From Eubacterium sp. 14-2 (GTDB lineage: Bacteria; Bacillota; Clostridia; Lachnospirales; Lachnospiraceae): a stretch of DNA of 64,000 nucleotides. The notes under the pieces were generated by a model, which saw only the letters and a list, made by a program, of their open reading frames with translations, was not told where the DNA came from and ran no database searches. Position numbers and translations under genes: made by a program. The stretch covers positions 1,372,911 through 1,436,910 of the forward strand of contig NZ_KE159567.1 of NCBI RefSeq assembly GCF_000403845.2, given 5' to 3'. Below, one piece after another: positions 17,155 to 26,242 of this stretch (its first letter is position 1; every line of letters begins with the position of its first letter).

Positions 17155-17361
17155 ATGAGAGAAGGAATCCATCCAGAGTATTATCAGGCAACGGTGACAT
17201 GTAACTGCGGAAATACATTTGTTACAGGTTCTACCAAAAAGGATATTCATGTGGAAATTTGTTCCAAATGCCATCCATTCTATACCGGACAGCAGAAAGC
17301 GGCTCAGGCTCGTGGACGTATTGATAAGTTCAATAAGAAATATGGCATAAATAATCAGTAA
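17155..17361 (+). CDS. rpmE: 50S ribosomal protein L31 (zinc-binding form)
   Basis: A 68-residue ribosomal protein with REGIHPEYY at the N-terminus, the zinc ligands in CNCGNTF and [10 protein letters not shown], and the usual basic end [12 protein letters not shown]. All ligands of the C+ form are present. ATG 17155 follows GAGGTG; the in-frame GTG at 17146 overlaps the ribosome site and is less likely. A promoter at 17045 and a terminator at 17408 make it a single-gene unit between rho and DUF1385, an order usual in Lachnospiraceae. Confidence 0.96.
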   Translation: MREGIHPEYYQATVTCNCGNTFVTGSTKKDIHVEICSKCHPFYTGQQKAAQARGRIDKFNKKYGINNQ

Positions 17362-17407
17362 AATCACTGACAGGGACCGTGAGCAGTTATGTATGAGCGG
17401 TAAAGGG

Positions 17408-17439
17408 AGGATGTCTTTTTATGGGACATCCTCTGTTTT
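17408..17439 (+). terminator. Intrinsic terminator after rpmE
   Basis: AGGATGTC (17408-17415) with GACATCCT (17425-17432), then TTTTT at 17435-17439. Confidence 0.85.
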
Positions 17440-17440
17440 T

Positions 17441-17610
17441 ATCTTATAGGAAAGACCTTGTCACGCTAAAGCGACCGCACTCGGCGCAGCAAACCGTCCA
17501 GGTCTCTCATGAGTGAGGGATTCAGGGAGTTGAAGCGGACCTGTCCGCTTTGTTCTTCTAACAGGAAAGACCTTGTCATACTAAAGTGTGAAAGTGTCTT
17601 CCTGTAGAAT
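17441..17610. repeat. Structured intergenic repeat, copy B
   Basis: A second copy of the repeat at 12,134. It starts with TCTTATAGGAAAGACCTTG, as in copy A, but lacks the middle part of about 130 bases. It then follows copy A through GGCGCAGCAAA, the CTCATGAGTGAG hairpin and the AAGCGGA/TCCGCTT stem to a last AACAGGAAAGACCTTG unit whose outer stem is ACAGGAAAGA/TCTTCCTGT. It lies in the gap between the rpmE terminator and the next gene. Confidence 0.75.
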
Positions 17611-17637
17611 AAAAAATAATGCGAAGGGGTGAAAATA

Positions 17638-18561
17638 TTGGCTTATTCCGGAATTGGCGGGCAGGCTGTCATGGAAGGCGTTATGATGAAAAACAAGGAC
17701 CATTATGCTGTGGCAGTCCGTAAGCCGGATCATGAGATTATTGTAGAAAAAAGAGAGTATGCGGGAATATGCAAAAACAATGTGATTCGGAATCTGGTTT
17801 TTATAAGAGGAATTATAAATTTTCTGGAATCCATGATACTTGGCATGTCCTGTCTTACGTTTTCAGCTTCTTTTTTTGAGGAGGAAGCAGAAGAAACGGG
17901 AACAGAAGAAAAGGAAAAGAACAGTAAAAAAGAACGGTTGGAAATGGGAATGACCATTGGCCTGTCCATTGTGCTTGCGCTGGCAATTTTCATGGTGCTT
18001 CCCTTTTATCTTTCTTTACTGTTTCAGAAATTTATTTCTTCGGAAACAGTGGTGATTCTGATAGAAGGCGCCATGCGTCTTATTATCTTTCTGGCATACA
18101 TTCTGCTGATTTCCAGAATGGAAGATATAAAACGTGTTTTTATGTATCACGGTGCAGAACATAAATGTATTAACTGTATTGAACACGGGATGGAACTGAC
18201 TGTGGAAAATGTCAGAAAAAGTTCCAGGGAACATAAGCGCTGCGGAACCAGTTTTCTGTTTTTTGTTGTGCTTATTACAATTATTGCCACAATGTTTATC
18301 CGGGTGGATTCCAGAGTGCTCCGCCTTGTGTTAAGGCTGGCCATAGTGCCTCTGATTGCGGGGATTTCCTATGAAATTATCCGGCTGGCAGGAAGAAGTG
18401 AAAATGTCCTGATTAATATTCTGAGCAAGCCGGGGCTGTGGATGCAGAAGCTGACCACGAAAGAACCGGATGAAGAAATGATTGAAGTGGGGATTGCCTC
18501 TGTGGAGGCGGTATTTGACTGGAAAGAATACCTGGAATCCATAAAAGGGGAAGGGCCATGA
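17638..18561 (+). CDS. DUF1385 family membrane protein
   Basis: This 307-residue protein starts with the family signature SGIGGQAVMEGVMMKNKDHYAVAVRKPD. Hydrophobic segments near residues 45-65, 105-140, 195-220 and 225-245 make it an integral membrane protein. The conserved YHGAEHKCINCIEHG and HKRCGTSFLFFVVL motifs, with His and Cys, look like a metal or catalytic site. The function is unknown, but the gene is regularly next to rpmE, prmC and prfA in Clostridia. TTG 17638 is chosen because AAGGGG lies about 9 bases before it; GTG 17629 overlaps the ribosome site. Its stop overlaps the prmC start. Confidence 0.88.
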   Translation: MAYSGIGGQAVMEGVMMKNKDHYAVAVRKPDHEIIVEKREYAGICKNNVIRNLVFIRGIINFLESMILGMSCLTFSASFFEEEAEETGTEEKEKNSKKERLEMGMTIGLSIVLALAIFMVLPFYLSLLFQKFISSETVVILIEGAMRLIIFLAYILLISRMEDIKRVFMYHGAEHKCINCIEHGMELTVENVRKSSREHKRCGTSFLFFVVLITIIATMFIRVDSRVLRLVLRLAIVPLIAGISYEIIRLAGRSENVLINILSKPGLWMQKLTTKEPDEEMIEVGIASVEAVFDWKEYLESIKGEGP

Positions 18562-19400
18562 TACTGAGAGAAGCGTTGCGTTATGGCAGAGAACTGCTGA
18601 AAAAGGCAGGAGTTTCAGACTATAAGCCGGATGCCTGGTATCTGATGGAATATGTCTGTAAAATGAATAAAAGCGAGTATTATCTCCGTGCTCCGGAGGA
18701 AATGCAGGGTGAAGCCTTTCAGGAATATGAGTTTTTGCTGAAAAAGAGGGCAGAGCATGTACCTTTGCAGTATATTACCGGAGTACAGGAATTTATGGGG
18801 CTGGAATTTAAAGTAAATTCCCATGTGCTGATACCGCGGCAGGATACGGAAACTCTGGTGGAAGAGGCGCTGAAAATTCTGGAGCCCGGTATGGAAGTGT
18901 TGGATTTATGTACCGGTTCCGGGTGCATTATCATAAGTCTTCTGAAACATGGGGGAAAGGAAATCAGAGGAACAGCCAGTGATATTTCCAAACAGGCCCT
19001 CCTGGTTGCAAAGGAGAATGCCAGAAATCATCAGGCAGAGGTGGAACTGGTGCGCAGCGATCTGTTTCAGAATATTAGCGGGACCTTTGATATGATTATT
19101 TCCAATCCTCCTTATATTCCTACAGGAGTGATTTCGGAGCTGATGCCGGAAGTCCGGGATTTTGAGCCTGCGGAGGCGCTGGACGGTGAAGAAGACGGTC
19201 TTGCCTTTTATCGGAAAATTGTGTGCAGAGGAAGAGAGTTTTTAAAATCCAATGGATATCTGTATTTTGAAGTGGGGTATGACCAGGGAGCACGGGTAGC
19301 CGTTCTGATGGAAAAACACGGATTTCGAAATGTAAAGGTAATTCAGGACCTTGCAGGCAATGACCGGGTGGTCTGCGGTAATCTGCCGGGAGTAAAATAG
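18558..19400 (+). CDS. prmC: Release factor glutamine N5-methyltransferase
   Basis: This 280-residue SAM-dependent enzyme methylates the Gln of the GGQ motif in release factors, here encoded by the next gene. The N-terminal helical domain contains [18 protein letters not shown]. The methyltransferase domain has the SAM motif [16 protein letters not shown] and the NPPY substrate motif ([10 protein letters not shown]). The length is typical. The ATGA overlap with DUF1385 and the 14-base gap before prfA place it in one operon. Confidence 0.95.
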   Translation: MILREALRYGRELLKKAGVSDYKPDAWYLMEYVCKMNKSEYYLRAPEEMQGEAFQEYEFLLKKRAEHVPLQYITGVQEFMGLEFKVNSHVLIPRQDTETLVEEALKILEPGMEVLDLCTGSGCIIISLLKHGGKEIRGTASDISKQALLVAKENARNHQAEVELVRSDLFQNISGTFDMIISNPPYIPTGVISELMPEVRDFEPAEALDGEEDGLAFYRKIVCRGREFLKSNGYLYFEVGYDQGARVAVLMEKHGFRNVKVIQDLAGNDRVVCGNLPGVK

Positions 19401-19414
19401 AAAGGAAGAGAAAA

Positions 19415-20491
19415 ATGTTTGATAAATTAGAGGATATTCTTCTGCGGTTTGAAGAGATTATGAATCAGTTAAGCGAGCCGGATGTGGCGAATGATACCGG
19501 CCGTTTCCGCAAACTGATGAAGGAACAGAGTGACCTGACGCCCATAGTGGAAACTTATAAAGAGTACAAACAGGCGAAGCAGAATGCAGAGGATTCTCTT
19601 GCCATGTTAGAGGATGAAAGTGACGAGGAACTGCGGGAACTGGCCAGAGAAGAATTAAACGATTCCAAAAAGAAAATAGAAGAACTGGAAAAGAAACTGA
19701 AAATCCTGCTGCTGCCCAAAGACCCTAACGATGACAAAAACGTGATTGTGGAAATCCGTGCGGGAGCAGGAGGAGATGAAGCAGCATTGTTTGCGGCAGA
19801 AATTTACCGTATGTATGTCCATTACGCAGAAGGAAGACGCTGGAAAGTGGAAACAGTGGAATGTGAGGAAATCGGCATCGGCGGTATGAAGAATGTGACC
19901 TTTATGATTGCCGGGCAGGGAGCTTATTCTGTGATGAAATATGAATCTGGTGTACACCGGGTGCAGAGGGTGCCGGAAACGGAATCGGGCGGACGGATTC
20001 ATACCTCTACCATTACCGTTGCGGTTATGCCGGAAGCAGAAGAAGTGGACGTGGTTATTGATGAAAAGGATATCCGGATTGACGTTATGCGTGCGTCGGG
20101 AAATGGCGGGCAGTGTGTCAATACTACAGATTCTGCAGTGCGCCTGACCCATTATCCCACGGGAATCGTGATATACAGCCAGACAGAAAAATCTCAGCTC
20201 CAGAATAAAGACAAGGCGTTTGCCTTGCTTCGTGCAAAACTTTACGATTTGGAATGCCAGAAACAGCATGACGCAGAAGCAGAAGCCAGAAGGAGCCAGA
20301 TTGGTACCGGAGACCGTTCTGAGAAAATCAGAACTTACAACTTCCCGCAGGGACGAGTGACAGATCACCGGATAAATCTGACATTGTACAAGCTGGATAA
20401 AGTAATGAACGGGGATATACAGGAGATTCTGGACGCCTGTATGGCAGCCGACCAGGCGGCGAAGTTAAGCAGCTTTGAGGATAAGGGCTGA
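19415..20491 (+). CDS. prfA: Peptide chain release factor 1
   Basis: RF1 (358 residues) recognises UAA and UAG and releases the finished peptide. The GGQ motif lies in [19 protein letters not shown], and the PVT/PET-type codon-reading and [11 protein letters not shown] regions are present. The C-terminus is [15 protein letters not shown]. The last 15 codons and the terminator beyond are repeated at 58,501 and 63,164 with small changes, each ending in a stop at the same distance. This marks the gene's 3' end as a probable insertion site for the islands that follow. The gene itself is intact. Confidence 0.97.
   Translation: MFDKLEDILLRFEEIMNQLSEPDVANDTGRFRKLMKEQSDLTPIVETYKEYKQAKQNAEDSLAMLEDESDEELRELAREELNDSKKKIEELEKKLKILLLPKDPNDDKNVIVEIRAGAGGDEAALFAAEIYRMYVHYAEGRRWKVETVECEEIGIGGMKNVTFMIAGQGAYSVMKYESGVHRVQRVPETESGGRIHTSTITVAVMPEAEEVDVVIDEKDIRIDVMRASGNGGQCVNTTDSAVRLTHYPTGIVIYSQTEKSQLQNKDKAFALLRAKLYDLECQKQHDAEAEARRSQIGTGDRSEKIRTYNFPQGRVTDHRINLTLYKLDKVMNGDIQEILDACMAADQAAKLSSFEDKG
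20444..20491 (+). other. prfA 3'-end duplication, copy 0 (left island boundary)
   Basis: The native last 15 codons of prfA, starting GCAGCC. The block CAGGCGGCGAAG is identical in all three copies, and the 21-base core from the first codon differs by one base (C/T) in the other two. The homology continues through the terminator to TATGGATGTATGCATAGCC near 20,640-20,660. Confidence 0.75.
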
Positions 20492-20555
20492 AGGCCTTGA
20501 TTTTTCTGGGTTTCTGGGGATATCCGGCTAAAACGGGAATTGAATAAATATGGGT

Positions 20556-20594
20556 AAAAGACGGTCATGGACAGCTTCATCGACCGTCTTTTTT
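20556..20594 (+). terminator. Intrinsic terminator of the prmC-prfA operon
   Basis: AAAAGACGGTC (20556-20566) with GACCGTCTTTT (from 20582), then further T. The same terminator, slightly changed, follows the two downstream prfA-tail copies. Confidence 0.9.
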
Positions 20595-21042
20595 GTTTTT
20601 CCGGTTGCATGGATGCACTGTCTACCCCTATTTTGGTAGTATGGATGTATGCATAGCCTTGTAAAAATATATGTTCTTTTTTGCTTAGAAATGCCTATTT
20701 TATGCTGAGTTGAGGGATATTTTCAAGATGTAGGTGCGGTTTTATGGAGGTACTTCGAGCCTTACGATTGAATTGGAGCGATTTTAAGCTGAACAGGTAA
20801 TAGTTCCCTGAATTATAAGGGGAAAGGAAGTTTAAGAGAAGAAGAGGTACATTCCTTACGGTATAACAGGTAACATTTCTTTAACGTGTAGCGAGGAAGA
20901 AAATCTTGGCATATGTTGGGACAGGGTGGTATGCCATGTAAATAAATAGGTAATAGTTCCTTGGTGTATAGAGAAAAAAGAATTTCCCGCATTTTTTGGA
21001 AGGGAATGGAAAAAGAAATAGTTCTTTGATATAATTAGAGAA
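20595..21042. other. Non-coding left end of island 1 with an iterated motif
   Basis: About 450 bases without a credible gene. Four imperfect copies of A(A/T)AGGTAATAGTTC(C/T)(C/T)T begin near 20792, 20865, 20945 and 21012, that is every 69-80 bases. Each is followed by a purine-rich GAGGAAG/AGAGAAG stretch. The island-end motif TATGGATGTATG lies near 20,641. The region may be regulatory or the remnant of a lost upstream part of the mod operon. Confidence 0.5.
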
Positions 21043-22601
21043 GAGCAAAACGCATTGATTTTAAGATGAGATTTGACTGTTAGACTTTTAATGTTGAGGG
21101 AAGACGCTTTTTAGGCATAACAAAGCTAACGTAAGTCCAAAACCTACGAAAATCAGGGAGTATTCAGTTACAAAAGTCAGGCAGTCCGTTTTAAAGATTT
21201 TAGCTTGCGGTAGGATTGACCGGAATTGCCAGTAACTGCAGCAATGGCAACAGCCAAAAGACTGATATGGGCAAGTGTGTTTAGGTTTGCAACGGAGGAT
21301 TTGTTTCTTACCCACATCCGTTCCTGCCCCGTGTTTTTGAAGCGGGAATTGTAACGTTCACATTCCGTGCGGAGAAAATAGCTGCTTTTAAAATACCTGC
21401 TGTTCCTGTCGATGGAAAGCCGCAGGTCGTCCGCAATTGTAATGTATCTGGTACAGCCACGATGCTTTTTGCCATTATAAAAGTTTTTGTGATGGCATGG
21501 GCAGTCAGCATCTTTGGATGACTTTAATGGACAGCAGAACTTTTGGCGGGTGCGATTTCTATCAGAAAATTTACCATCCTTCCACATGGCAAGTCCTGCT
21601 TCACAGATGGGATTTCCCTGAGGAAGAAGTTTGGGATTTTTCGTATTACGTTTGTTTAATGGTATGATGCATTCCCCGTCATAGAGCTCTTTGACCTGGT
21701 TGTAAATCTTTTTTACATCATAGCCTTTGTCAGCAAGAAAGGTACACTCTGTAACAGGAAGGAAAGCATGAGTGCCAGCAAGGATATCAAGAGCGACTGT
21801 GGAATCTGCCACTTCAGCAGTTGTGGTCATTTCATAAATAGGGAGACCGGAGATGCAGTCTACGAGGACATGGTTTTTGTAACCCCAGTAGAATTCATAT
21901 TTCTTTTCGTTAGTCTGGTTGGAAGCTGTGTGTACACCGAGTTTACAGTGCTTATCTGCTTTTGGCTGGTTGTCAGGCTGGAATTTGTTAGAGAGGAAAG
22001 ACTTGGGATTGTTCTGTGATGTATTGGCAGAAACAGGGGTGGAATCCAGTCCTATGAAGGAGGTATCTATGATGCCATCTGCAGCAAGGGAAAGAACCTG
22101 TGACTGCATAATGTAGGAAAGAATGGAATGGTCAAAATCTTTCAGGAAGCGGTCAAAAGTCCAGTATGAAGGAAGCGGCAGGGAAATATCAAAGCCGCAG
22201 TAATGGGCAATGAGAAGATTGTTGTTGAGATAATCGACAAGGTCAGTAATCATGGGGAAGCCTTCACATTTCATGACAATGAAGGCACAAATCATGGCGT
22301 GGTTGGAAAAACCTTTACGTCCCGTTTTTGGGTATTCCTGAACGAAAGACAGATCAAGATTCAGGAAAAGGGAATCATAAAATTTAGCAACAGGTTGAGA
22401 GGTAAAAAGACGGATGTCTTGAATGATTTGTTGACGGTAGATAGCAATCAGCTCCTTTCGGTGAATTTGTTTTGGCAACTTAATTATACCATCTGGAGCT
22501 GGTTGTTACTATAAATACAGAACCAAAGGTTCTGGGAGTGATAAAAGAGGTTGCCATGCCTCGCAAATCCGCATAAATACTGAATGTGTGGAGTTTTGCT
22601 C
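21043..22601 (-). mobile_element. Insertion sequence with IS4/IS1182-type transposase
   Basis: The transposase is flanked by short terminal repeats GAGCAAAACNC: left end from 21043, right end complement ending at 22601. That gives an element of about 1.56 kb. The flanks show no clear target duplication, so the boundaries are provisional. To the right, the remaining 3' part of a type III mod gene begins at once, which suggests that the insertion (or a deletion beside it) removed the mod 5' end. Confidence 0.6.
21177..22478 (-). CDS. DDE transposase (IS4/IS1182-like)
   Basis: A 433-residue transposase. The N-terminal part (SFVQEYPKTGRKGFSNHAMICAFIVMK) is the helical DNA-binding region seen in IS1182-like enzymes. 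The DDE catalytic residues are likely the Asp in IGLDSTPVSAN, the Asp in FLADKGYD, and the Glu in RTECERYNSRFKN. A Cys-rich insert (CCPLKSSKDADCPCH) lies between the last two. The frame is complete, so the element may still be active. It is the only gene of this IS. Confidence 0.88.
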   Translation of the reverse strand: MPKQIHRKELIAIYRQQIIQDIRLFTSQPVAKFYDSLFLNLDLSFVQEYPKTGRKGFSNHAMICAFIVMKCEGFPMITDLVDYLNNNLLIAHYCGFDISLPLPSYWTFDRFLKDFDHSILSYIMQSQVLSLAADGIIDTSFIGLDSTPVSANTSQNNPKSFLSNKFQPDNQPKADKHCKLGVHTASNQTNEKKYEFYWGYKNHVLVDCISGLPIYEMTTTAEVADSTVALDILAGTHAFLPVTECTFLADKGYDVKKIYNQVKELYDGECIIPLNKRNTKNPKLLPQGNPICEAGLAMWKDGKFSDRNRTRQKFCCPLKSSKDADCPCHHKNFYNGKKHRGCTRYITIADDLRLSIDRNSRYFKSSYFLRTECERYNSRFKNTGQERMWVRNKSSVANLNTLAHISLLAVAIAAVTGNSGQSYRKLKSLKRTA

Positions 22602-23091
22602 ATGGCTATTAAATAAGAAATTAGGAGGTAATAGAAAATTTATTTTATGCACAAATAATGAAGGGGGAATATGTGATAATGTTACATATCCAAGATTATC
22701 AATTGTAATTAATGGTTTAAGATTAGATGGATCAATTTATGATAATAACATTCCTGCCAATCTAAAATATTATAAGACTGATTTTATACCAAAGTCATCT
22801 GATGATGAGTTTTATTCCGTAGGAGAGAAATTAATGGGGCATATAGGAGAAATGGTGCAATTAGAGCATAGCACCACTTTAAATAAGGAGCAATATCTTT
22901 TAATTTTAACGGATGATCAGGCTGACGAACTTGAACATAATGCGGAGAAGTTATATAAATGTAAAGGTATTTATATTTCAAGTTCAGTATTCCTTACAGC
23001 AAAACAAGAAAGGTTATTCAGTGGTAAAGCTCTCATAACCATACCAGATTATTATTTTGAAGATGAATTAAGGGAGAGTGGAGAGTTATGA
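22602..23091 (+). pseudogene. Type III R-M methyltransferase (Mod), C-terminal fragment
   Basis: About 160 residues that match the C-terminal end of type III Mod proteins: LGGNRKFILCTNNEGGICDNVTYPRL, then IPANLKYYKTDF, then a tail ending IPDYYFEDELRE. The catalytic DPPY motif and the SAM site, which lie upstream in the full protein, are absent because the IS ends just before. A GTG at 22588 is inside the IS end and is not a natural start. The stop (TGA 23089-23091) overlaps the start of res, as expected for a mod-res operon. Without its N-terminus it cannot methylate. Confidence 0.75.
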
Positions 23092-23261
23092 TGAAACAGT
23101 ATGATTTTCAGAATGAGGCCGTTGATTGGCTTTGTGGGGTATCAACTAACCCAGCTTCAAAACAAACAATTGTTTTAAAAGCACCAACAGGATCTGGAAA
23201 AACTGTTATTTTGATAAAATATATTGATAAATATTTGAATTTTGAAATAAAAACTTACTAA
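23088..23261 (+). pseudogene. Type III R-M restriction subunit (Res), N-terminal piece, cut by the ICE
   Basis: The first about 54 codons of res: MMKQYDFQNEAVDWL, then the helicase motif I APTGSGKTVIL. Chromosomal sequence ends at 23243-23249. The frame runs 12 bases into the ICE and stops at 23259-23261. The rest of the gene continues at 52,990 with the C-terminal part. The ATG overlaps the end of the mod fragment. Confidence 0.85.
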
Positions 23262-23388
23262 ATTTCTGATTATCTTTTCATAAGTTGGTAAATGCCGATA
23301 TATCCCGTATTTTAGGGCTTTATCGGTATTTTCTTTTTGGAAGATACCTTGCATAAGCTGGCATTTACCAGCATGAAAATGCAACCAA

Positions 23389-23410
23389 AAGTAGTAAATG
23401 AGTAGTAAAT
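23389..23410. repeat. Integrase arm-type DR2 repeats, left end
   Basis: Two direct copies of AGTAGTAAAT separated by one base, 14 bases beyond the int stop. The same pair recurs near the right end at 52,893. In Tn916 such DR-2 repeats bind the integrase N-terminal domain. Confidence 0.8.
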
Positions 23411-23423
23411 ATAAGCTTTGATA

Positions 23424-24614
23424 TTAACAAGCCAGTCTTTCCAGTTCTGCTTTTGCAGATTGAAATGTACCGTGTGCATAATAGCCAAGTGTCATGGTTA
23501 TGTTAGCGTGTCCCATGAGATATTGCAGGGTGTTTGGGTTCATTCCTCTGTTTGCCATATTCGTACAGTAAGTATGTCGGAATGAATGTGGTGTGATGTT
23601 CGGTAACTTGTCCGTGTGATACTTGTTATACTTCTTAATTAGTCCTCGCACCATGCCTTCATAGTTTCCTGCAACTTTAGGCAAGCCCTCACGGTTTAAG
23701 AATAGGAAATTGCTGTAACCACCTACAATCAGCGGTTGTGCTTTTCCTCTGCTCTTTAGTATTCTTTGGATTGCTTGATAAGCCCGTTCTGTCAATGGAA
23801 GTTCCCGTTTTCCGTTTTTGGTCTTAGGCGTTTCAATATAGTAGCCGATTTCGCTGTCTTTCAATAACTGGTGGTCTATATTGAGTATTCTGTTCTGCAT
23901 ATCAATATGCGTCGTTAGTCCGCAAAATTCAGAAATACGAAGTCCCGTTTCCAGCAGAAGCACAACCTCATCATAATACTTGCTGTAAATCTTATCCTTT
24001 TCCATAAAGGCAAGCAGGCGTTCTTCCTGCTCTGGTGTAAGGATAACTTTCTGCTCCGTATCATCTTCCAGAACATCACTTAGCTTAAATTCAAACGGGT
24101 TCTTTCTGATACAGTCGTCTTGTATCGCCATGTAAAATGACGCTTTCAAGGAACGCTTGTAGTTATCAATCGTTTTATAGGCATATCCTTTTTCACTCAT
24201 TCTGATAGCCCATTCTTTAGCGTCCGACTGCTTGACAGTATCAATCGCCCTCATACCCAACGGGTCATTTTTCAGAGCGTTCATAAGATACTGTCGTCCC
24301 TTTTCAGTAGCCCTCTTGATGTTCTTTCTTTGGCTGTTCTTCTTCTCGTAAAGCTGGCAAACTGTTATTTTACCGCCGACTGTGTCGATACCGTCGTTAA
24401 GGTCTTTTTTTATCTGTGCTTCTTTTTCCCTCAACGATATATCATCACGCTTTCCAGCAGGTGTCTTGTCTGTCGGTACAAGTTTCCAAGAATAGATAAA
24501 TTGTGGCTTTCCGTATATATCGGTATATTTATAAACGTATCTTCCGTCTTTTCGTTGGCTCTCTCCATTACGCAAATTGCGATTTTTACTGTCTTTTCGT
24601 TTTACATTAGACAT
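23424..24614 (-). CDS. int: Tn916-type tyrosine integrase
   Basis: A 396-residue recombinase that excises and integrates the ICE. The N-terminal arm-binding domain has RKDGRYVYKYTDIYGKPQFIYSWKLVPTD, as in Tn916 Int. The core-binding helical domain follows. The catalytic domain has Arg in ETGLRISEFCGLT, HSFRHTYC (His-x-x-Arg), a further His in GHANITMTLGYYAH, and the Tyr nucleophile in that last motif. AAGGAG precedes ATG 24614. The gene is next to the left end of the element, with xis just upstream. It looks complete, so mobility is possible. Confidence 0.96.
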   Translation of the reverse strand: MSNVKRKDSKNRNLRNGESQRKDGRYVYKYTDIYGKPQFIYSWKLVPTDKTPAGKRDDISLREKEAQIKKDLNDGIDTVGGKITVCQLYEKKNSQRKNIKRATEKGRQYLMNALKNDPLGMRAIDTVKQSDAKEWAIRMSEKGYAYKTIDNYKRSLKASFYMAIQDDCIRKNPFEFKLSDVLEDDTEQKVILTPEQEERLLAFMEKDKIYSKYYDEVVLLLETGLRISEFCGLTTHIDMQNRILNIDHQLLKDSEIGYYIETPKTKNGKRELPLTERAYQAIQRILKSRGKAQPLIVGGYSNFLFLNREGLPKVAGNYEGMVRGLIKKYNKYHTDKLPNITPHSFRHTYCTNMANRGMNPNTLQYLMGHANITMTLGYYAHGTFQSAKAELERLAC

Positions 24615-24692
24615 AGTGTAAAGCTCCTTTCCGTCATGGAATGAGCCGTGATACGCTATACCTTATTATACCATATCTACGGCTCAATGACA

Positions 24693-24896
24693 TTAGATTT
24701 CGTCCAATGTATCTATGATTTTTTCAAATTGTTTTCGCTTAATCTGAATACGGTTGCCGTTCACGATAACCCAGCCAGCGTCAAGATTTTCTTCAGCTAA
24801 TTTACGCAATTTCTTTTCGCCAATGCGGAAGTATTTAGACGCTTCTTCAATCGTCAGCGTATATTTTTCCCAGATAGGCACATCAGTATTGTTCAT
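24693..24896 (-). CDS. xis: Tn916-type excisionase
   Basis: A 67-residue winged-helix excisionase ([32 protein letters not shown]), nearly the same length as Xis of Tn916. It bends DNA at the element ends and directs Int to excision. AAGGGGGTG precedes the start. It lies 78 bases upstream of int on the same strand. Confidence 0.94.
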   Translation of the reverse strand: MNNTDVPIWEKYTLTIEEASKYFRIGEKKLRKLAEENLDAGWVIVNGNRIQIKRKQFEKIIDTLDEI

Positions 24897-25271
24897 AATC
24901 TATGCACCCCCTTTACTGTGTGTTATTTTTTACAAGCAGGCAGACGGCTTTGGAAAACTCCGTTAGTATCTCAACTATTCCCATTCTTGTGGGCAGAACC
25001 GCACCATGCGGACGTATCATTATTCTGTGAGGATAGGTCGTGGCAAAACGACTTTTCCAACAGTCGCTCTCGGATCACTGCGTGGGTCGCTCGCTTTCTT
25101 TTGAAAAGGTCGTGGCGTACAGTCCCCGTGGCTCGCTATCTCACAAACGTATCTGTCTGCTTTATTCAGTTGTCAAAGAGCTGTGGCGAAAGCGTGTTGC
25201 TTTCATGTGTAAAAACAGTAGTGGAGCAGGAAAGAGGGGGGGACATTAAATCATGCTCCGCTAAAAACTGC
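24897..25271. other. Intergenic region upstream of xis, no convincing gene
   Basis: About 375 bases. Short frames on the + strand have no ribosome site and no recognisable protein. On the minus strand TTGACA (near 25172) could be a weak -35 for xis-int, but its -10 is poor. In Tn916 the corresponding segment also holds regulatory DNA and short orfs. Confidence 0.4.
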
Positions 25272-25526
25272 TTATTCTTCTGGTTCTAAGTTCATATCTT
25301 CAATATCAAATCCTAAAATCATTTTGATAAGTGCTTCTCTGATACGTCCTTTTAATTCCATATCTACAACGATATAAACATTTCCATATTCATCATAGAG
25401 TGAACGTAAACAGCATTTTGATATGTACGGGTCATAAAATGCCAGCAATTTCTCAATCGCTTTTTCGTTTCCGTCCATAGCTGATGAAATCAAGTAATAG
25501 GACGGCTTCTTAAATAACTGTTTCAT
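25272..25526 (-). CDS. Tn916 Orf8-like helix-turn-helix protein
   Basis: An 84-residue protein like Orf8 of Tn916: SSAMDGNEKAIEKLLAFYDPYISKC, then DMELKGRIREALIKMI. The first helix pair resembles the start of sigma-factor region 2. It directly follows the orf7 sigma-like gene (3-base gap) and has AGGAGG before its start. In Tn916, orf7 and orf8 promote transcription of the transfer genes through the circular joint; the same role is likely here. Confidence 0.88.
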   Translation of the reverse strand: MKQLFKKPSYYLISSAMDGNEKAIEKLLAFYDPYISKCCLRSLYDEYGNVYIVVDMELKGRIREALIKMILGFDIEDMNLEPEE

Positions 25527-25529
25527 TTT

Positions 25530-25949
25530 CTAATGTTCCTCCTTGAGTATCTTTTTCATAGTTTCCAAAGCGTGATGTCGATTTCTAAATACACCGCTTT
25601 GCGTGATTTTCTGCAAGTTAGCAATTTCACTTTCTGTCATTTCCAAGAAGTAATACATCAACAGAGTATTTCTCTTTCTTTCTGGAAGCTTCTTCAAGGC
25701 TTCTGCCAATTCATCATCAAGGACACGAATATCAATGCCACATACTGAAAAGATTGTATAATCTGTTTCGTAGTCGTCCCAAACAGCCATTTTATCAATA
25801 AGGACATCTGGCAATTCGCTGAAAGATATTTCTTTATTCTTACGACGGTTTAATTCCTTGTAATAATCTTTCACGACACTACGGACAACTTTCTTTAAAC
25901 AACTTTCAAAACGACATTGAACTGTTTTTTGGAAGTCAGACGGTTTCAT
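25530..25949 (-). CDS. Sigma-70-like regulator, Tn916 Orf7 type
   Basis: A 139-residue ECF-like sigma factor. A region-2-like helix (CRFESCLKKVVRSVVKDYYKELNRRK) is followed by region 4 (EALKKLPERKRNTLLMYYFLEMTESEIANLQKITQSGVFRNRHHALETMKKIL). ATG 25949 is chosen because AAAGGAGGTG lies just before it; the frame extends upstream without a ribosome site. It is coupled with orf8. It lies downstream of the BceRS cargo but is separated from it by a terminator-like hairpin. Confidence 0.9.
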   Translation of the reverse strand: MKPSDFQKTVQCRFESCLKKVVRSVVKDYYKELNRRKNKEISFSELPDVLIDKMAVWDDYETDYTIFSVCGIDIRVLDDELAEALKKLPERKRNTLLMYYFLEMTESEIANLQKITQSGVFRNRHHALETMKKILKEEH

Positions 25950-26072
25950 CAATCTCACCTCCTTTCCTTTATGATTTGAAAAGTGTTTATCCCTCTTTCC
26001 GCACCATATAAGGACAGCTAGGTGTGATTTAATGACCTCTTTTGAAAAATTTTTAAATTTTTTTCGGGTATG

Positions 26073-26109
26073 AAAAAAGCCCGCACAAAACATATAGTCT
26101 GTACGAGCC
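26073..26109 (-). terminator. Terminator downstream of the BceRS-like operon
   Basis: On the minus strand GGCTCGTACA pairs, with G-U pairs, with TGTGCGGGCT and is followed by TTTTTT. It separates the kinase gene from the orf7 gene. The remaining 26110-26242 shows no gene. Confidence 0.65.
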
Positions 26110-26242
26110 TTTAAAGCTAAAACATATTCAATTTTTAATAGTGTGCTATTAGGTGGAATTTGATTGCAAAGAATTGTACTTAAAGCTTTCCATAATGCAA
26201 GCCCCCTTAAAGCACCGTATCAATGTTGGCATGGTTTTCAAA

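Noticed and set aside
22588-22601. GTG at 22588 as the start of the mod fragment
   Set aside because: It lies in the terminal repeat of the IS and has no ribosome site; the codons before LLNKKLGG do not resemble Mod.
23424-24614. ICE integrase considered as the enzyme behind the prfA islands
   Set aside because: Its own element ends at T-rich/A-rich coupling sites inside res. The prfA boundaries share no such sequence.
24918-25289. Plus-strand open frames between xis and orf8
   Set aside because: No ribosome site, no recognisable protein, and Cys/Trp/Arg-rich translations typical of chance.
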